Shown: positions 1-8,788 of the stretch, one piece after another
Position numbering within the stretch: position 1 is the stretch's first letter
Layout: each line of letters starts with the position of its first letter
Assembly (NCBI RefSeq): GCF_934630535.1
Contig: NZ_CAKTVU010000002.1
Span: forward strand, 186,001-250,000
Direction of reading: 5' to 3'
DNA length: 64,000 bases
Origin: an uncultured Senegalimassilia sp.
GTDB lineage: Bacteria > Actinomycetota > Coriobacteriia > Coriobacteriales > Eggerthellaceae
Notes under the pieces: generated by a model
Seen by the model: the letters and a program-made list of their open reading frames with translations, nothing else
What the model was told of the DNA's origin: nothing
Database searches by the model: none
Translations under genes and position numbers: made by a program

Positions 1-41
1 GGAACGCAAGCTGTCAGGCCCACCCGCAGGACGGCAGATCG

Positions 42-878
42 CTACATGCGCTCCAGGCGCTGCACCACCTCGTCGATCTGGTCGTCGGGGGTGCTGGCGC
101 CGGCCGTGACGCCCACGGAGGAGCAGCCCGCGAACCACGCGGGATCAAGCTCGGCGGCCGACTCGATGTGATGCGTGCGCGGGCATTCCGCGGCGCAGAT
201 CTCGGCAAGATGCGTGGTGTTGGCCGAATTGCGGCCGCCGATCACCACGATGGCATCCATCTGGCCGGCAAGCTCCGCGGCGGCCTGCTGGCGCTGACGC
301 GTGGCCGTGCACACCGTGTCCTTGACCTGCGCGGAAACGCCTTGGGCGCGGATGCCCTCGAGCACGTCGTCAAGCGCATCGCGGGTTTGCGTGGTCTGCA
401 CGACCACGCCCACGCGCTCGGGCAGCTCGGCAGGCAGGTCGGCAGCCGTTTCCGCCACGTGCACCTGCGCCCCAGCCTCATGGGCATAGGCTACCAGGCC
501 CTCCACCTCGGGATGACCTTCCTCGCCAACCACCACCACGTAGCCGCACTCCTCGGCAAGCGTGGCCGCGGCCTTTTGCGCGCGCGCGACATGCGGGCAC
601 GTGGCATCGATCACGGGAAGCCCGCGCGCCTCTACCGAACGGCGCACAGCCGGAGTGACGCCGTGGCTGCGGATGATGATGGCCCCGTGCGTGGCCCGCT
701 CAGGCTCCGAGACGGCCATCACGCCGCGCGCCTCAAGGTTGGCCACCACCTGGGGATTGTGGATAAGCGGCCCCAACGTGAACGCGCTGCCATCTCCCTC
801 GCTGGCCTTCAGGGCCAGGTCAAGGGCTCGTTGCACGCCGTAGCATGCGCCGGCGTTCTTGCTGCGGATGACTTCCAT
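42..878 (-). CDS. ispH: 4-hydroxy-3-methylbut-2-enyl diphosphate reductase IspH (LytB)
   Basis: Last step of the MEP isoprenoid pathway: a cytoplasmic [4Fe-4S] enzyme that reduces HMBPP to IPP and DMAPP. The 278-residue protein has the three expected cysteine sites: AGACYG near the start, DATCPH near residue 96, and VCTATRQRQ near 190. SANTTHL and GASTPD, typical of the substrate pocket, follow. The ATG at 878 is chosen because AAAGGACC lies just upstream and because the longer frame (to 968) would only add a Lys-Pro-Gln/Ala-rich stretch encoded by an intergenic low-complexity repeat. It lies downstream of plsC after a 139-bp gap holding a weak hairpin, so it may be read through or have its own promoter. 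Confidence 0.95.
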   Translation of the reverse strand: MEVIRSKNAGACYGVQRALDLALKASEGDGSAFTLGPLIHNPQVVANLEARGVMAVSEPERATHGAIIIRSHGVTPAVRRSVEARGLPVIDATCPHVARAQKAAATLAEECGYVVVVGEEGHPEVEGLVAYAHEAGAQVHVAETAADLPAELPERVGVVVQTTQTRDALDDVLEGIRAQGVSAQVKDTVCTATRQRQQAAAELAGQMDAIVVIGGRNSANTTHLAEICAAECPRTHHIESAAELDPAWFAGCSSVGVTAGASTPDDQIDEVVQRLERM

Positions 879-889
879 GTCCGGTCCTT

Positions 890-960
890 TCGTATGGTTT
901 GCGGCTTGCGGCTGTGGTTTGTGGATCGCGGATTGCGGCTTGTGAGCTCGCGAGTTCGCA
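890..960. repeat. GCAAACC/GCAAGCC-type low-complexity repeat upstream of ispH
   Basis: Read on the minus strand, this stretch is an irregular iteration of short CCGCAAGCC, CCACAAACC and CCGCAATCC units. The same word family occurs at 9415-9485, at the 3' end of nadB (13340-13500) and in niaR (14660-14715). It is probably a simple-sequence expansion rather than a regulatory site. No gene is visible in it. Confidence 0.5.
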
Positions 961-977
961 GCCCACACGATAGCGCA

Positions 978-998
978 AAGGGCCGCTTACGCGGCCCC
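978..998 (-). terminator. weak hairpin downstream of plsC
   Basis: A 7-bp perfect GGGCCGC/GCGGCCC stem (980-986 with 991-997) with a 4-base loop. On the minus strand it is followed by only TTTGCGC, so termination would be weak and read-through into ispH is plausible. Confidence 0.45.
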
Positions 999-1017
999 TA
1001 TCCCCCCCAACCTGCTG

Positions 1018-1869
1018 TTACTGCTCGGCCTTCGCCTTCTTCGTGGGGCGGGTCAGCTCGATGGCCTCCTCGGGGGTGTGCTCGGGAATGGGATGGGCGG
1101 CGAACACCTCGGAGAAGTCGCGGCCGTCGGGGAACAGCGCGCGCATATCCACCTGCTCGCGCGGCACGCGCTGATGCAGCGCGAACACCTCGCGCATGGC
1201 GTACCACGAGCACCCGTCCAGGCGATCTTCCTTCGGCAGGAAGTCGAAATCGCTTACCACCAGGGGCTTTCCGTACTCCACCGAGATCTTCGGGAAGCGG
1301 ATGCGCTCGCCTTTGCGCTTGACGTTCTCGGCCTCGCGCACGCACATGGGCAGGATGGGAGCCTTGCCCATCTTCGCGATGAACGCCGCACCGGAGTGGA
1401 TTTCAGGCGTTTTGCTGCCCTTGCCGCGGCGCGTGCCCTCCGGCAGGATGCCCACCAGCTGGTTCCCCTTCAGCATGTGCGCCGCGCGTTTGATGGCGGT
1501 GCGGTCGGCCGAATCGCGCTTGATGGGGAACGCGCCCACGCGCGAGAGGATCTGCCCCGCTAGGCCATGCGCGTTGCCGAACAGCGAGTCGCGGCCCATC
1601 AGGCGCACGAACTGGCTCGGACGCGCCGCCATGTACATGAGCACCACGTCCAGAAACGACGTATGGTTCGAAACCACCACCGCACCGCAGCGGTCCTTGA
1701 ACGCGCGAAGGTTCTCGCGCCCGTCCACGCGGTAGCGGAACAGCACCTTGAACACGAAGCCGATCAGCACATACGCGAAGTTCGCGAACCAATGCGGGAT
1801 CTGCTTCTCATCGGTGGTGCCGCCGAGCGCGCGGTCCCACATGTCCTCATATCTCAAAAACAGGCTCAT
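1018..1869 (-). CDS. plsC: 1-acyl-sn-glycerol-3-phosphate acyltransferase (PlsC family)
   Basis: Transfers an acyl chain to lysophosphatidic acid, giving phosphatidic acid for membrane phospholipids. The 283-residue protein has a hydrophobic segment near residues 28-45, then the catalytic HX4D motif (NHTSFLD, about residue 66) and the phosphate-binding block PEGTRRGKGS (about 143). The long C-terminal part (about 200-283) carries no motif I recognise and ends in a basic tail. Its ATG overlaps the cmk stop codon (ATGA at 1866-1869), so the two are probably translationally coupled. A cmk-plsC pairing is common in Gram-positive bacteria. Substrate chain specificity cannot be read from sequence. 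Confidence 0.9.
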   Translation of the reverse strand: MSLFLRYEDMWDRALGGTTDEKQIPHWFANFAYVLIGFVFKVLFRYRVDGRENLRAFKDRCGAVVVSNHTSFLDVVLMYMAARPSQFVRLMGRDSLFGNAHGLAGQILSRVGAFPIKRDSADRTAIKRAAHMLKGNQLVGILPEGTRRGKGSKTPEIHSGAAFIAKMGKAPILPMCVREAENVKRKGERIRFPKISVEYGKPLVVSDFDFLPKEDRLDGCSWYAMREVFALHQRVPREQVDMRALFPDGRDFSEVFAAHPIPEHTPEEAIELTRPTKKAKAEQ

Positions 1870-2546
1870 ACGTGCACGCCCTTCTCCTGGGCAAGCACGC
1901 AGATGCGCTCGATGATCTGCTCGATGGTGCGGCCGGTGGAATCCATCTGCACGGCGTCGGACGCCGGCTTGAGCGGGCTGGTGTCGCGCGAGGAGTCGAT
2001 GGCGTCGCGGCGCTCGATGTCGGCGAGCACCTCGGCGTAATCGGTGCTGCCCACGCCCCGACGCTCGTTTTGCGCTACGCGGCGATGGGCGCGCTCGGCG
2101 GCGCTGGCGGTCAAAAACACCTTCAGCGGGGCCTCGGGGAACACCGCCGTGCCGATGTCGCGGCCTTCCACCACGTAGTTGCCCGCGCGGCCGATGCGCT
2201 GCTGCTGGGCGACAAGCGCCTGGCGAACGGAGGGCGCAGCGGCCACGGCGCTGACAGAACGGTCGATCTCGGCCGTGCGGATGGCATCGGTCACGTCCAC
2301 GCCGGCGATGGAGACGCGACGTGGGAACGGGTCGCCCGGCTCGTGGGAGAACCCGATCTCGTGCGTATCGGCGATGCGGCCGAGCGCTTCACCATCTTCC
2401 AGCGAGACGCCGTCTTGCAGCGCCTGCCAGGCGATGGAGCGGTACATGGCGCCCGTGTCCAGACACGAGAAGCCCAAACGGCGCGCGACCGCCTTCGAAA
2501 CGGTCGATTTGCCGGCGCCGCTCGGGCCGTCGATAGCGATGATCAT
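1866..2546 (-). CDS. cmk: cytidylate kinase
   Basis: Phosphorylates CMP and dCMP using ATP, in the cytoplasm. The 226-residue protein starts MIIAIDGPSGAGKST, so the P-loop is at residues 7-15. It is followed by LDTGAMYR (substrate-binding region) and EGRDIGTAVFP, a hallmark of bacterial CMP kinases. RRVAQNERRG lies in the lid region. The frame stays open far upstream, but that part only mirrors aroA. The ATG at 2546 is set by homology and by a 4-base overlap with the aroA stop. It is the third gene of the tyrA-aroA-cmk-plsC cluster. Confidence 0.95.
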   Translation of the reverse strand: MIIAIDGPSGAGKSTVSKAVARRLGFSCLDTGAMYRSIAWQALQDGVSLEDGEALGRIADTHEIGFSHEPGDPFPRRVSIAGVDVTDAIRTAEIDRSVSAVAAAPSVRQALVAQQQRIGRAGNYVVEGRDIGTAVFPEAPLKVFLTASAAERAHRRVAQNERRGVGSTDYAEVLADIERRDAIDSSRDTSPLKPASDAVQMDSTGRTIEQIIERICVLAQEKGVHV

Positions 2547-3862
2547 CGTGCAAGCCTTTCGATATCGTCCAGGAAGCCGGGGTAGCTGACGCGCACGGCC
2601 TCGAAATCCTTGATGTTCACGGCAACCTTGCCGGTCAGGCCCACAAGCGACCAGGTCATGGCAAGGCGATGGTCGCCGAGCGAGTCGAACTCGAGCCCCT
2701 CGGGAACCTGTAGGCCGGGCTGGCCCTCGATGTAAAGGTCGTCGCCTTCGCACCACGTGTCCACGCCCAGCTTCGCCAGACCGTCCATTATAGCGGCAAG
2801 ACGGTCGGTTTCCTTCACGCGAAGCTCCCCTACCTGGCGGAACACGGTGATGCCGTGCGCGTGAGCGGCAACCAGCGCCAGCACGGGGATCTCGTCGATG
2901 ATGCCGGCGATCTTGTCGGCCGGCACCTCGCAACCGCGCAGGTCGGGCGTGTAGCAGGCCTCGATGATGCCGTAGGGCTCCTTGCCCGCCGCGCCCGTGC
3001 GCGTGACGCTGACCTGGGCACCCATGCGCTCGAGCGTGCGCACGAAGCCGATGCGCGCCGTGTTCAGGCTGACGTCCTCGATCTGGATCGAGCTTTCGGG
3101 GCGCAGAACCGCCGCGCACGCGAGGAACGCCGCCGAAGAGGGGTCGCCCGGCACGAGCACCTCGCCGGCCTGGGGCTGGGCGGGCCCGGTCACGCTGGCT
3201 GTGCGGGCGCCGGCCGTGGTGGCCACGCCGTATTCGGGCAGCATGAGCTCGGTGTGGTTGCGGCTCGGCGCCGGCTCGTTGACCGTGGTGGTTCCCGAAG
3301 CGTACATGCCGGCAAGCAGAACGGCGGTCTTGAGCTGGGCCGATGCCATAGGGGCGTCGTAGGTGAGGGGGCGCAGCCCGCCGCCGTGGACGGTGATGGG
3401 CAGCGTCTCGCGGCCTTCGGGAAGGAAGCGCGCGCCCATCTTCATGAGCGGCGCGGTGATGCGGCGCATCGGGCGCTTGCACAACGAGGAATCGCCCGTG
3501 AGCGTGACCCGGATATCCCACGGCGCCAGGATGCCCATGAGCAGGCGCACCGTGGTGCCGGAGTTGCCGCAGTCCACCGGCTCGGCAGGCTGGCTGGGAC
3601 CGGCGGCGCCCCAGCCGGTGATGCCGCCGGCAAGGCTTCCATCGGTCTGCTTCTCCAGGTTGACCTGGGCGCCCAGTGCGCGCACAGCCCCGATGGAGCT
3701 GCGCACGTCGGCGGAATCGAGCACGCCCGACACGCGCGAGGTGCCTTCCGCCATGGCGGAGAACAGCACAGCGCGATGGCTGATGGACTTGTCGCCCGGC
3801 ACGCGCGTGGAACCGTGCATGGGGCCTTCCAGCGGTTTGATGACGGTGATGTTATCCGACAT
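2543..3862 (-). CDS. aroA: 3-phosphoshikimate 1-carboxyvinyltransferase (EPSP synthase)
   Basis: Sixth step of the shikimate pathway: joins phosphoenolpyruvate to shikimate-3-phosphate. The 439-residue protein has the family signatures in order: PGDKSISHR near residue 23, GNSGTTVRLLMG near 98, KRPMRR near 128, and DHRLAMTWSL near 400. Length is normal. Its start overlaps the end of tyrA by 11 bases and its stop overlaps cmk by 4, so the cluster is tightly coupled. The product feeds chorismate and prephenate, the latter being the substrate of the upstream TyrA. Confidence 0.95.
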   Translation of the reverse strand: MSDNITVIKPLEGPMHGSTRVPGDKSISHRAVLFSAMAEGTSRVSGVLDSADVRSSIGAVRALGAQVNLEKQTDGSLAGGITGWGAAGPSQPAEPVDCGNSGTTVRLLMGILAPWDIRVTLTGDSSLCKRPMRRITAPLMKMGARFLPEGRETLPITVHGGGLRPLTYDAPMASAQLKTAVLLAGMYASGTTTVNEPAPSRNHTELMLPEYGVATTAGARTASVTGPAQPQAGEVLVPGDPSSAAFLACAAVLRPESSIQIEDVSLNTARIGFVRTLERMGAQVSVTRTGAAGKEPYGIIEACYTPDLRGCEVPADKIAGIIDEIPVLALVAAHAHGITVFRQVGELRVKETDRLAAIMDGLAKLGVDTWCEGDDLYIEGQPGLQVPEGLEFDSLGDHRLAMTWSLVGLTGKVAVNIKDFEAVRVSYPGFLDDIERLAR

Positions 3863-5024
3863 GGGTGTGCTCCTTAGGCGCTAGCGGGCTGAACGAAACG
3901 GAGAAACCGGCGTTGATAAGGTGCGCCGACAGCTTGCCGATGTCGCCTTCGTCGGTAAGCACGAGCGAGAGCACGGCCGAGTCCTCGGTGACGTGATCGA
4001 TCTCGATGGACTGGATGTTGCACCCCACCTTGCTGGTGATGGTGGTGACCTCGGCGACCACGCCGGGGCGGTCCTCCATGGGAATGCGCACCTCCAGCAG
4101 GCGCTCGGTGCACGGCAGCCATGCGGCCGGCAGCGCGCGGCGCGCGTCGGCGGCCTCGGCGAGCAGGCTGGTCAGCGTTGCGCGATCGCCCGCCTCGAGC
4201 GCGTCGGCGAACTGCCCGATGATGCCCTGCATCTCGCGCAAACCACCCAAAAGCGCGTCCTTGTTGTCGAAGGCGATGCCGCACCACAACTCGGGCGAGC
4301 CGGCCGCGATGCGCGTGGAATCCTTGAACCCGCCCGCTGCCAGGCGCATAAGCGAATCCTGGCCCTCGGCGTGACGCACGGCAAGCTGCACGAGCGAGCT
4401 GGCCGTGAAATGCGGAACGTGGCTGACCACGGCAACCGCCGCGTCATGCTGCTCGCGCGGCAGGCTGATCACGCGCGCGCCGATGCCGGTGATCAGCTCG
4501 TGCAAGCGCGTGAAATGCTCCGCCGGCGTATCGGCATCGGGGCACAAGATCCAGTACGCGCCCTTGAACAGGTCCGCACGGGCGCCCGAGATGCCGTTCT
4601 TCTCGGAACCGGCCATGGGGTGGCCGGGAACGAAGTTCTGCGGATATGGAAGCGTGTGCGCGGCCATTTCGATGATGCGGCCCTTCGTGGAGGCGGTATC
4701 GGTGATGATGCCGCGATAGCCCCACTCGGCCAGGTCCTTCAAATAGCCTTCCACCACGCTGACGGGCGTGGCCAAAACCACCAGGTCGCAGCCGTCTTCG
4801 ATGAACGCGCGGAACTCCGCGGCATCGGGGGCGGCGGTTGCGGTGGCCCAATCCCTGTTGACGGCCTCGACGCGAGTGGCCAGGTCGGTGTCGACGGCCA
4901 TGACCTGCGCCGAAGGGTTCGCCCCGCGCAATGCGGCGGCGAAGCTGGCGCCGATGAGGCCGAAGCCGATGACGGCTACGCGTTCGAAGCCGCCGGTTTT
5001 CGCTTGATCGATTGTTTGTGCCAT
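3852..5024 (-). CDS. tyrA: prephenate dehydrogenase with C-terminal ACT domain
   Basis: Oxidative decarboxylation of prephenate (or arogenate) towards tyrosine. The 390-residue protein has a Rossmann N-terminus (VIGFGLIGASF, about residues 14-24) and the catalytic-region motif HPMAGSEKNG (about 130). A helical dimerisation domain follows. An ACT domain occupies the last 80 residues (RIPMEDRPGVVAEVTTI), so tyrosine feedback is likely. The ATG at 5024 is chosen because the Rossmann fold begins just after it; GGAAGG lies a rather long 13 bases upstream. The open frame extending to 5240 has no family character. Confidence 0.9.
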   Translation of the reverse strand: MAQTIDQAKTGGFERVAVIGFGLIGASFAAALRGANPSAQVMAVDTDLATRVEAVNRDWATATAAPDAAEFRAFIEDGCDLVVLATPVSVVEGYLKDLAEWGYRGIITDTASTKGRIIEMAAHTLPYPQNFVPGHPMAGSEKNGISGARADLFKGAYWILCPDADTPAEHFTRLHELITGIGARVISLPREQHDAAVAVVSHVPHFTASSLVQLAVRHAEGQDSLMRLAAGGFKDSTRIAAGSPELWCGIAFDNKDALLGGLREMQGIIGQFADALEAGDRATLTSLLAEAADARRALPAAWLPCTERLLEVRIPMEDRPGVVAEVTTITSKVGCNIQSIEIDHVTEDSAVLSLVLTDEGDIGKLSAHLINAGFSVSFSPLAPKEHTHVG

Positions 5025-5230
5025 AAGGCGATGCAGACCTTCCGGATCCGATCTAGGATAGGACGTTGCGGGCAAGCCGGCATCGCATCGGCAAACGCAA
5101 AACCGCCGCGCAGGTCGAAGAAGGCCCGCGACAAGGCGAAACGCCGAATTCGCAAACACCAGCAGTTTACCCGGGTGCCCATTATAGCCGTTTCCCGGCA
5201 GCGCACAGCCCATCGCCCCACGCAAGCACG

Positions 5231-5323
5231 AGGGCAACACGAACAGGGGACGGAGGTGCGTTCACGGTTGCCCTTTCATTTCCCGAAGAGCCCTCGTGAA
5301 CGCACCTCCGTCCCCTGTTCACG
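5231..5323. repeat. palindromic element, copy 1 (REP/BIME-like)
   Basis: Two 29-base arms (5238-5266 and 5295-5323) are inverted copies with two mismatches, around a 28-base centre. The unit is CGTGAACAGGGGACGGAGG followed by TGCGTTCACG. A nearly identical pair with the same geometry lies at 22566-22651. Shorter agggcaac/gttgccct arms nest around the left unit. It fills most of the 323-bp gap between rluB and tyrA. No coding sequence is seen there. Such paired palindromes resemble elements mobilised by REP-associated tyrosine transposases, but no such gene is in the window. Confidence 0.8.
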
Positions 5324-5347
5324 CGCCCCTGCACTGCCGGCGACCCT

Positions 5348-6229
5348 CTACTTAATAGACGCGTGCAGCGCCGCCACCTCTTCGGGGGTGAGCTCGCGCC
5401 ACTGGCCGCGGGGCAGGTCGCCCAGTTCGATGGGGCCGAAGCTGTCGCGGTGCAGGGCCAAAACGCCGTGCTTGATAGCTGACAGCATGCGCTTGACCTG
5501 GCGCTTCCTTCCCTCTCGCAGCACCACGCGCACCACGGCGCGCTGCTGGGAGCGCTTGCGCAGGATGGCGGCGCGTTGCGGGCTGGGCACGCTGCCGTTG
5601 GGCTCGTGGTCGGGCACGGCGGGCGGCACCTCCAGCATGGACAGCGCGCGCTTCGCTTCCGCGCCCTCCACCAGCGAGGCTTTCGCGGGCGCGGTCATGC
5701 CGTCGTCAAGCTGGATGCCCTGCTCAAGCTGGGCAAGCTGCTCGGGCGTGGGCTTGCCGTTCACCAACGCAAGATAGCGCTTCTCCACGTGATGACGCGG
5801 GTGCAAAAGGCCGTTTCCCAGCTCGCCGTCGGTGCTGAACAGCAGAAGCCCCGTGGTGTCGAAGTCCAAACGTCCGATGGGGAACAGCCCCGGGAAACGG
5901 TCGGTGGGCACAAGCTCGGCAACCGTGGGACGGCCCTGCGGGTCGGACATGGTGGTCACGTAACCGGCAGGTTTGTGCAGCATGATAGTGACGGGTCCGC
6001 CCTCCAAGCGCACGGGCACGCCGTCGACGGCCACCTGGTCGACCAGCGGGTCAACCTTGCTTCCCAGCTCGGTAACCACCTGGCCGTTCACCGTCACGCG
6101 CCCCGCCGTCATGAGGTTCTCCGACCCACGACGACTTGCCGCGCCGGCGCGCGCCAGGAACTTCTGCAGGCGCATGGGCACAAGGCGCTCCTCGGGCTGC
6201 GTTTGATTGGGTTTAAGTTGCCTGGTCAT
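5348..6229 (-). CDS. rluB: RluB/RsuA-family pseudouridine synthase
   Basis: Isomerises uridine to pseudouridine in ribosomal RNA; by context and similarity probably the 23S rRNA enzyme RluB. An S4 RNA-binding domain comes first (MRLQKFLARAG at residues 19-29). The catalytic block IGRLDFDTTGLLLFSTDGEL follows, with the nucleophilic Asp in RLDFDT, then GRKRQVKRM. Three starts compete: ATG 6229 after GGGAG, GTG 6181 with AGGAG six bases away, and ATG 6175 at the usual family start. The longest is listed, but GTG 6181 has the best ribosome-binding site. It follows scpB by 42 bp; scp-rlu linkage is widespread. Confidence 0.9.
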   Translation of the reverse strand: MTRQLKPNQTQPEERLVPMRLQKFLARAGAASRRGSENLMTAGRVTVNGQVVTELGSKVDPLVDQVAVDGVPVRLEGGPVTIMLHKPAGYVTTMSDPQGRPTVAELVPTDRFPGLFPIGRLDFDTTGLLLFSTDGELGNGLLHPRHHVEKRYLALVNGKPTPEQLAQLEQGIQLDDGMTAPAKASLVEGAEAKRALSMLEVPPAVPDHEPNGSVPSPQRAAILRKRSQQRAVVRVVLREGRKRQVKRMLSAIKHGVLALHRDSFGPIELGDLPRGQWRELTPEEVAALHASIK

Positions 6230-6271
6230 GATTCTCCCATCACAGGTCGGTCGAAGTAGGCGGGGAAACGG

Positions 6272-7249
6272 TTACTCGTCGTCGGTTTCGAACTTCAGGC
6301 TGTCGAAGTCGATCTTCTCCACCAGCCCGAAGCTTTGCGCCATGGCATCGGCAAGCATCTGCTGCGCGGCGCTGCTCGCCGGGCCGTCGCCGGCCGGGAA
6401 CGCGGCCGGCGAACCCGATGCGTCACGAGCCGGGTCATCGGCGGCGGACTCCCCGTCGGCGGCAAACGCCTGCTGCCCGTCCGCCGAGGCGCGCTCAGGC
6501 GCCGCCTGCCGCGGCCCGCCAGCTTCGCCGGCCGCGTTCGCGCCGCCCGCACCCTGCTGCGAGGTCAACGCTCCGCCGGCGCCTTCGTCATCGAAGTCGA
6601 ACTGCAGGCCATCGAACGGATCGGCGTCTTCCCCATTCGGCACCTGCGCCTCGGGCGCCACACGCGCCTCCTGCCCGCCCGCGCTCAAGCGCTCGCGGAT
6701 GAGCTGGCGCGTGGCGTCATCGGGCGCGAACTCGTCCAGATTCGGCAGGTCGCGCACCGAGCGCAGCCCGAACTTCTCCAGAAAGCCGCGCGTGGTGGCG
6801 TACAGCGTGGGGTTGCCCGGCGCGTCGGCCTGCCCCGCCTCGCGGATCAACCCCTTCTCCACCAGGGAGTTTATGGAGCTGTCGGAGTTCACGCCGCGCA
6901 CGCTGGCAACGCCGGCGCGCGTGCAGGGCTGCAGGTACGCCACGATGGCGAGCGTTTCCATGGCCGCCTGCGAAAGCTTGCGCGTGTCCCACGACAGCAC
7001 GTACTTCTCCACCAGGCTATGGTAAGCCGGGTGCGTGTACAGCCGCCAGCCGCCGGCCACCTCGCGCAGCTGGATGCCGCGCTGCTCGCGCTCCAGCTTC
7101 TCGCGCAGGTCCACCAGCGCCTGCTCGACCAGCTTCGGGTCGGCTTCCACCATGTCGGCCAGCTCGATGACGCCGACCGGCTCGTCGGTGACGAACAGCA
7201 TGGCCTCTATGGCGCCGGGCAGTTGCGCCTGATCAAGTCCTTCGAACAT
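6272..7249 (-). CDS. scpB: segregation and condensation protein ScpB
   Basis: Subunit of the SMC-ScpAB complex that compacts and separates chromosomes. The first 185 residues are a typical ScpB with two winged helices (QAAMETLAIVAYLQP, RGVNSDSSINSLVEKGLI, PTLYATTRGFLEKFGL). The rest, about 140 residues, is an acidic Ala/Gly/Asp-rich tail of low complexity, not part of the conserved fold and probably disordered. Total length of 325 is well above the usual 180-220. The start codon directly follows the scpA stop. Confidence 0.92.
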   Translation of the reverse strand: MFEGLDQAQLPGAIEAMLFVTDEPVGVIELADMVEADPKLVEQALVDLREKLEREQRGIQLREVAGGWRLYTHPAYHSLVEKYVLSWDTRKLSQAAMETLAIVAYLQPCTRAGVASVRGVNSDSSINSLVEKGLIREAGQADAPGNPTLYATTRGFLEKFGLRSVRDLPNLDEFAPDDATRQLIRERLSAGGQEARVAPEAQVPNGEDADPFDGLQFDFDDEGAGGALTSQQGAGGANAAGEAGGPRQAAPERASADGQQAFAADGESAADDPARDASGSPAAFPAGDGPASSAAQQMLADAMAQSFGLVEKIDFDSLKFETDDE

Positions 7250-8041
7250 CTATTCCTCCCCAACCGACGTCAGCGCGTCGTCGCCGTCCAGCAAAAGCTC
7301 GCCCGAGCCCTCGATGTACTCGATGTCGATGTCGCCGAACAGCTGGCTTTGCTCCACGCGAACCATGGAGCGCTTGTACAGCTCGAGCACCGCCAAAAAC
7401 GTGACCACCACCAGCGGTGTTGGCGTATCATCGGCGACCAGCTGCGAAAAGCGCAGCTGCTTGAGGTTGCGGATGCGCTGATGGATGGCGCGCACGTGCA
7501 CTTCCACCGGGATGGGCTTCGCGGCGATGTGCTCGCTTTCCAGCAGAAACACCTCGCGCTGCGCCAACGCGCGGGCGGCAAGCAGCGCGAGCGAGTCAAG
7601 CGACACGTCGCGCAAAAAGTCGGGCATGAGATTCAGGAAGCACGCCTCGGGGCCGAACGGGCGCGGGTGCATGCGACCCTCGGTGACGAAGCGGGCGTGC
7701 AGCGCGGCGGCGGCGTTCTTGTACTGCTTGTACTCCAGCAGGCGCTCCACCAGCATGTCGCGCGCCTCGGAGGGCGCCAGCTCGGCGATGTCGTCCTCCA
7801 CCTCGATATGCTCGCGCGGCAGCAGGCTTTGCGCCTTGATCTCCAGCAGCGTGCTGGCCACCAGCAGAAAATCGCTGGCGACGTCCAGGTCAAGGTTTTG
7901 CATGCGGCCCACTTCGGCCAGATACTGGTCGGCGATCTGCGTGATGTTGATGGCGCCGATGTCAATCTTCTGGCGGCTGACCAGGTACAACAGCAGATCG
8001 AACGGCCCTTCGAAGCTGTCGGTGCGAACGCGATACGACAC
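7250..8041 (-). CDS. scpA: segregation and condensation protein ScpA
   Basis: Kleisin subunit that bridges SMC heads and recruits ScpB. The protein begins with the conserved SFEGPFDLLLYLVSRQKIDI block (about residues 9-28), followed by LLVASTLLEIKAQSLLP. The C-terminal winged-helix region includes TPLVVVTFLAVLELYK. Its 263 residues are normal for the family. It lies 15 bp after the site-2 protease gene and abuts scpB, so the three probably share one transcript that continues into rluB. Confidence 0.94.
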   Translation of the reverse strand: MSYRVRTDSFEGPFDLLLYLVSRQKIDIGAINITQIADQYLAEVGRMQNLDLDVASDFLLVASTLLEIKAQSLLPREHIEVEDDIAELAPSEARDMLVERLLEYKQYKNAAAALHARFVTEGRMHPRPFGPEACFLNLMPDFLRDVSLDSLALLAARALAQREVFLLESEHIAAKPIPVEVHVRAIHQRIRNLKQLRFSQLVADDTPTPLVVVTFLAVLELYKRSMVRVEQSQLFGDIDIEYIEGSGELLLDGDDALTSVGEE

Positions 8042-8056
8042 GATGCCCCGCCGCCC

Positions 8057-8743
8057 CTACGAAATGGCGAAGGGGAACAGCAGGTTGCCCAGATTGCCGG
8101 CGGTGACGTCCAGGTAGATGCCGAACACGTTCACGTGGATGATATACGGCAGCAAGATGGCCACGATCATGAAGATCGGGAACGCGTACTGCTGCACCTT
8201 GTAATACTTCGGCAGCCACTTCACGGGCATGAAGAACGCGAAGATGGAGCTGCCGTCCAGCGGCGGAATGGGCAGCAGGTTGAAGAACATAAGGTACAGG
8301 TTGATCAGCGCGAACATGGGCAAAAACATCAGGTAGAAGTAGAAGAACGTCTGGCTTTGCACCACCCACTGCGCAACGGGCGCGAACCCGTAGAGCACCC
8401 ACGCGACCACTGCCGCCAGCACGGCGAGCAACAGGTTGGCGGCAGGGCCCGCCAAGCCCACGATCAGGTCGCCCTTGCGCGGGTCCTTGAAGTACGCGGG
8501 GTTGTACGGCACCGGCTTGGCATAGCCGAACACGGGCATGTTCATGGCCATAAGCAAGAACGGCATGATAACGGTGCCGAACGGGTCGACGTGCGCAAGC
8601 GGGTTGAACGACAGGCGCCCCGCGCGCTTGGCGGTGGGGTCGCCCAGTTTCCAGGCAGCAAAGCCGTGCGCCATCTCGTGCAACACGATGGCGGGAACGA
8701 AGCTCAAGATGGAGCAGATGAGATGAGGAAGTTGTGTAGTCAT
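8057..8743 (-). CDS. site-2 protease-type membrane zinc metalloprotease (peptidase M50)
   Basis: Polytopic membrane protease with zinc ligands HEMAH at residues 22-26 and a third ligand probably in PIPPLDG near residue 170. GLAGPAANLLLAV is a conserved membrane loop of the family. The 228-residue length and absence of a PDZ domain fit the small M50 group often found beside scpA, whose substrate is unknown. The ATG at 8743 is preferred over the longer frame because an ideal TATAAT sits nine bases upstream. This implies a leaderless or nearly leaderless transcript, and no ribosome-binding site is visible. It is first in the scpA-scpB-rluB transcript. Confidence 0.88.
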   Translation of the reverse strand: MTTQLPHLICSILSFVPAIVLHEMAHGFAAWKLGDPTAKRAGRLSFNPLAHVDPFGTVIMPFLLMAMNMPVFGYAKPVPYNPAYFKDPRKGDLIVGLAGPAANLLLAVLAAVVAWVLYGFAPVAQWVVQSQTFFYFYLMFLPMFALINLYLMFFNLLPIPPLDGSSIFAFFMPVKWLPKYYKVQQYAFPIFMIVAILLPYIIHVNVFGIYLDVTAGNLGNLLFPFAIS

Positions 8744-8752
8744 AATCGCATT

Positions 8753-8758
8753 ATTATA
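8753..8758 (-). promoter_or_regulatory. -10 box for the M50-scpA-scpB-rluB transcript (leaderless)
   Basis: The minus strand reads TATAAT nine bases before the ATG at 8743. Transcription would begin within about three bases of the start codon. No convincing -35 lies 16-18 bases upstream (TTGACG is present but 24 bases away). Confidence 0.55.
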
Positions 8759-8788
8759 ACGCCACGAACGCCGATGCGAAACCGTCAA

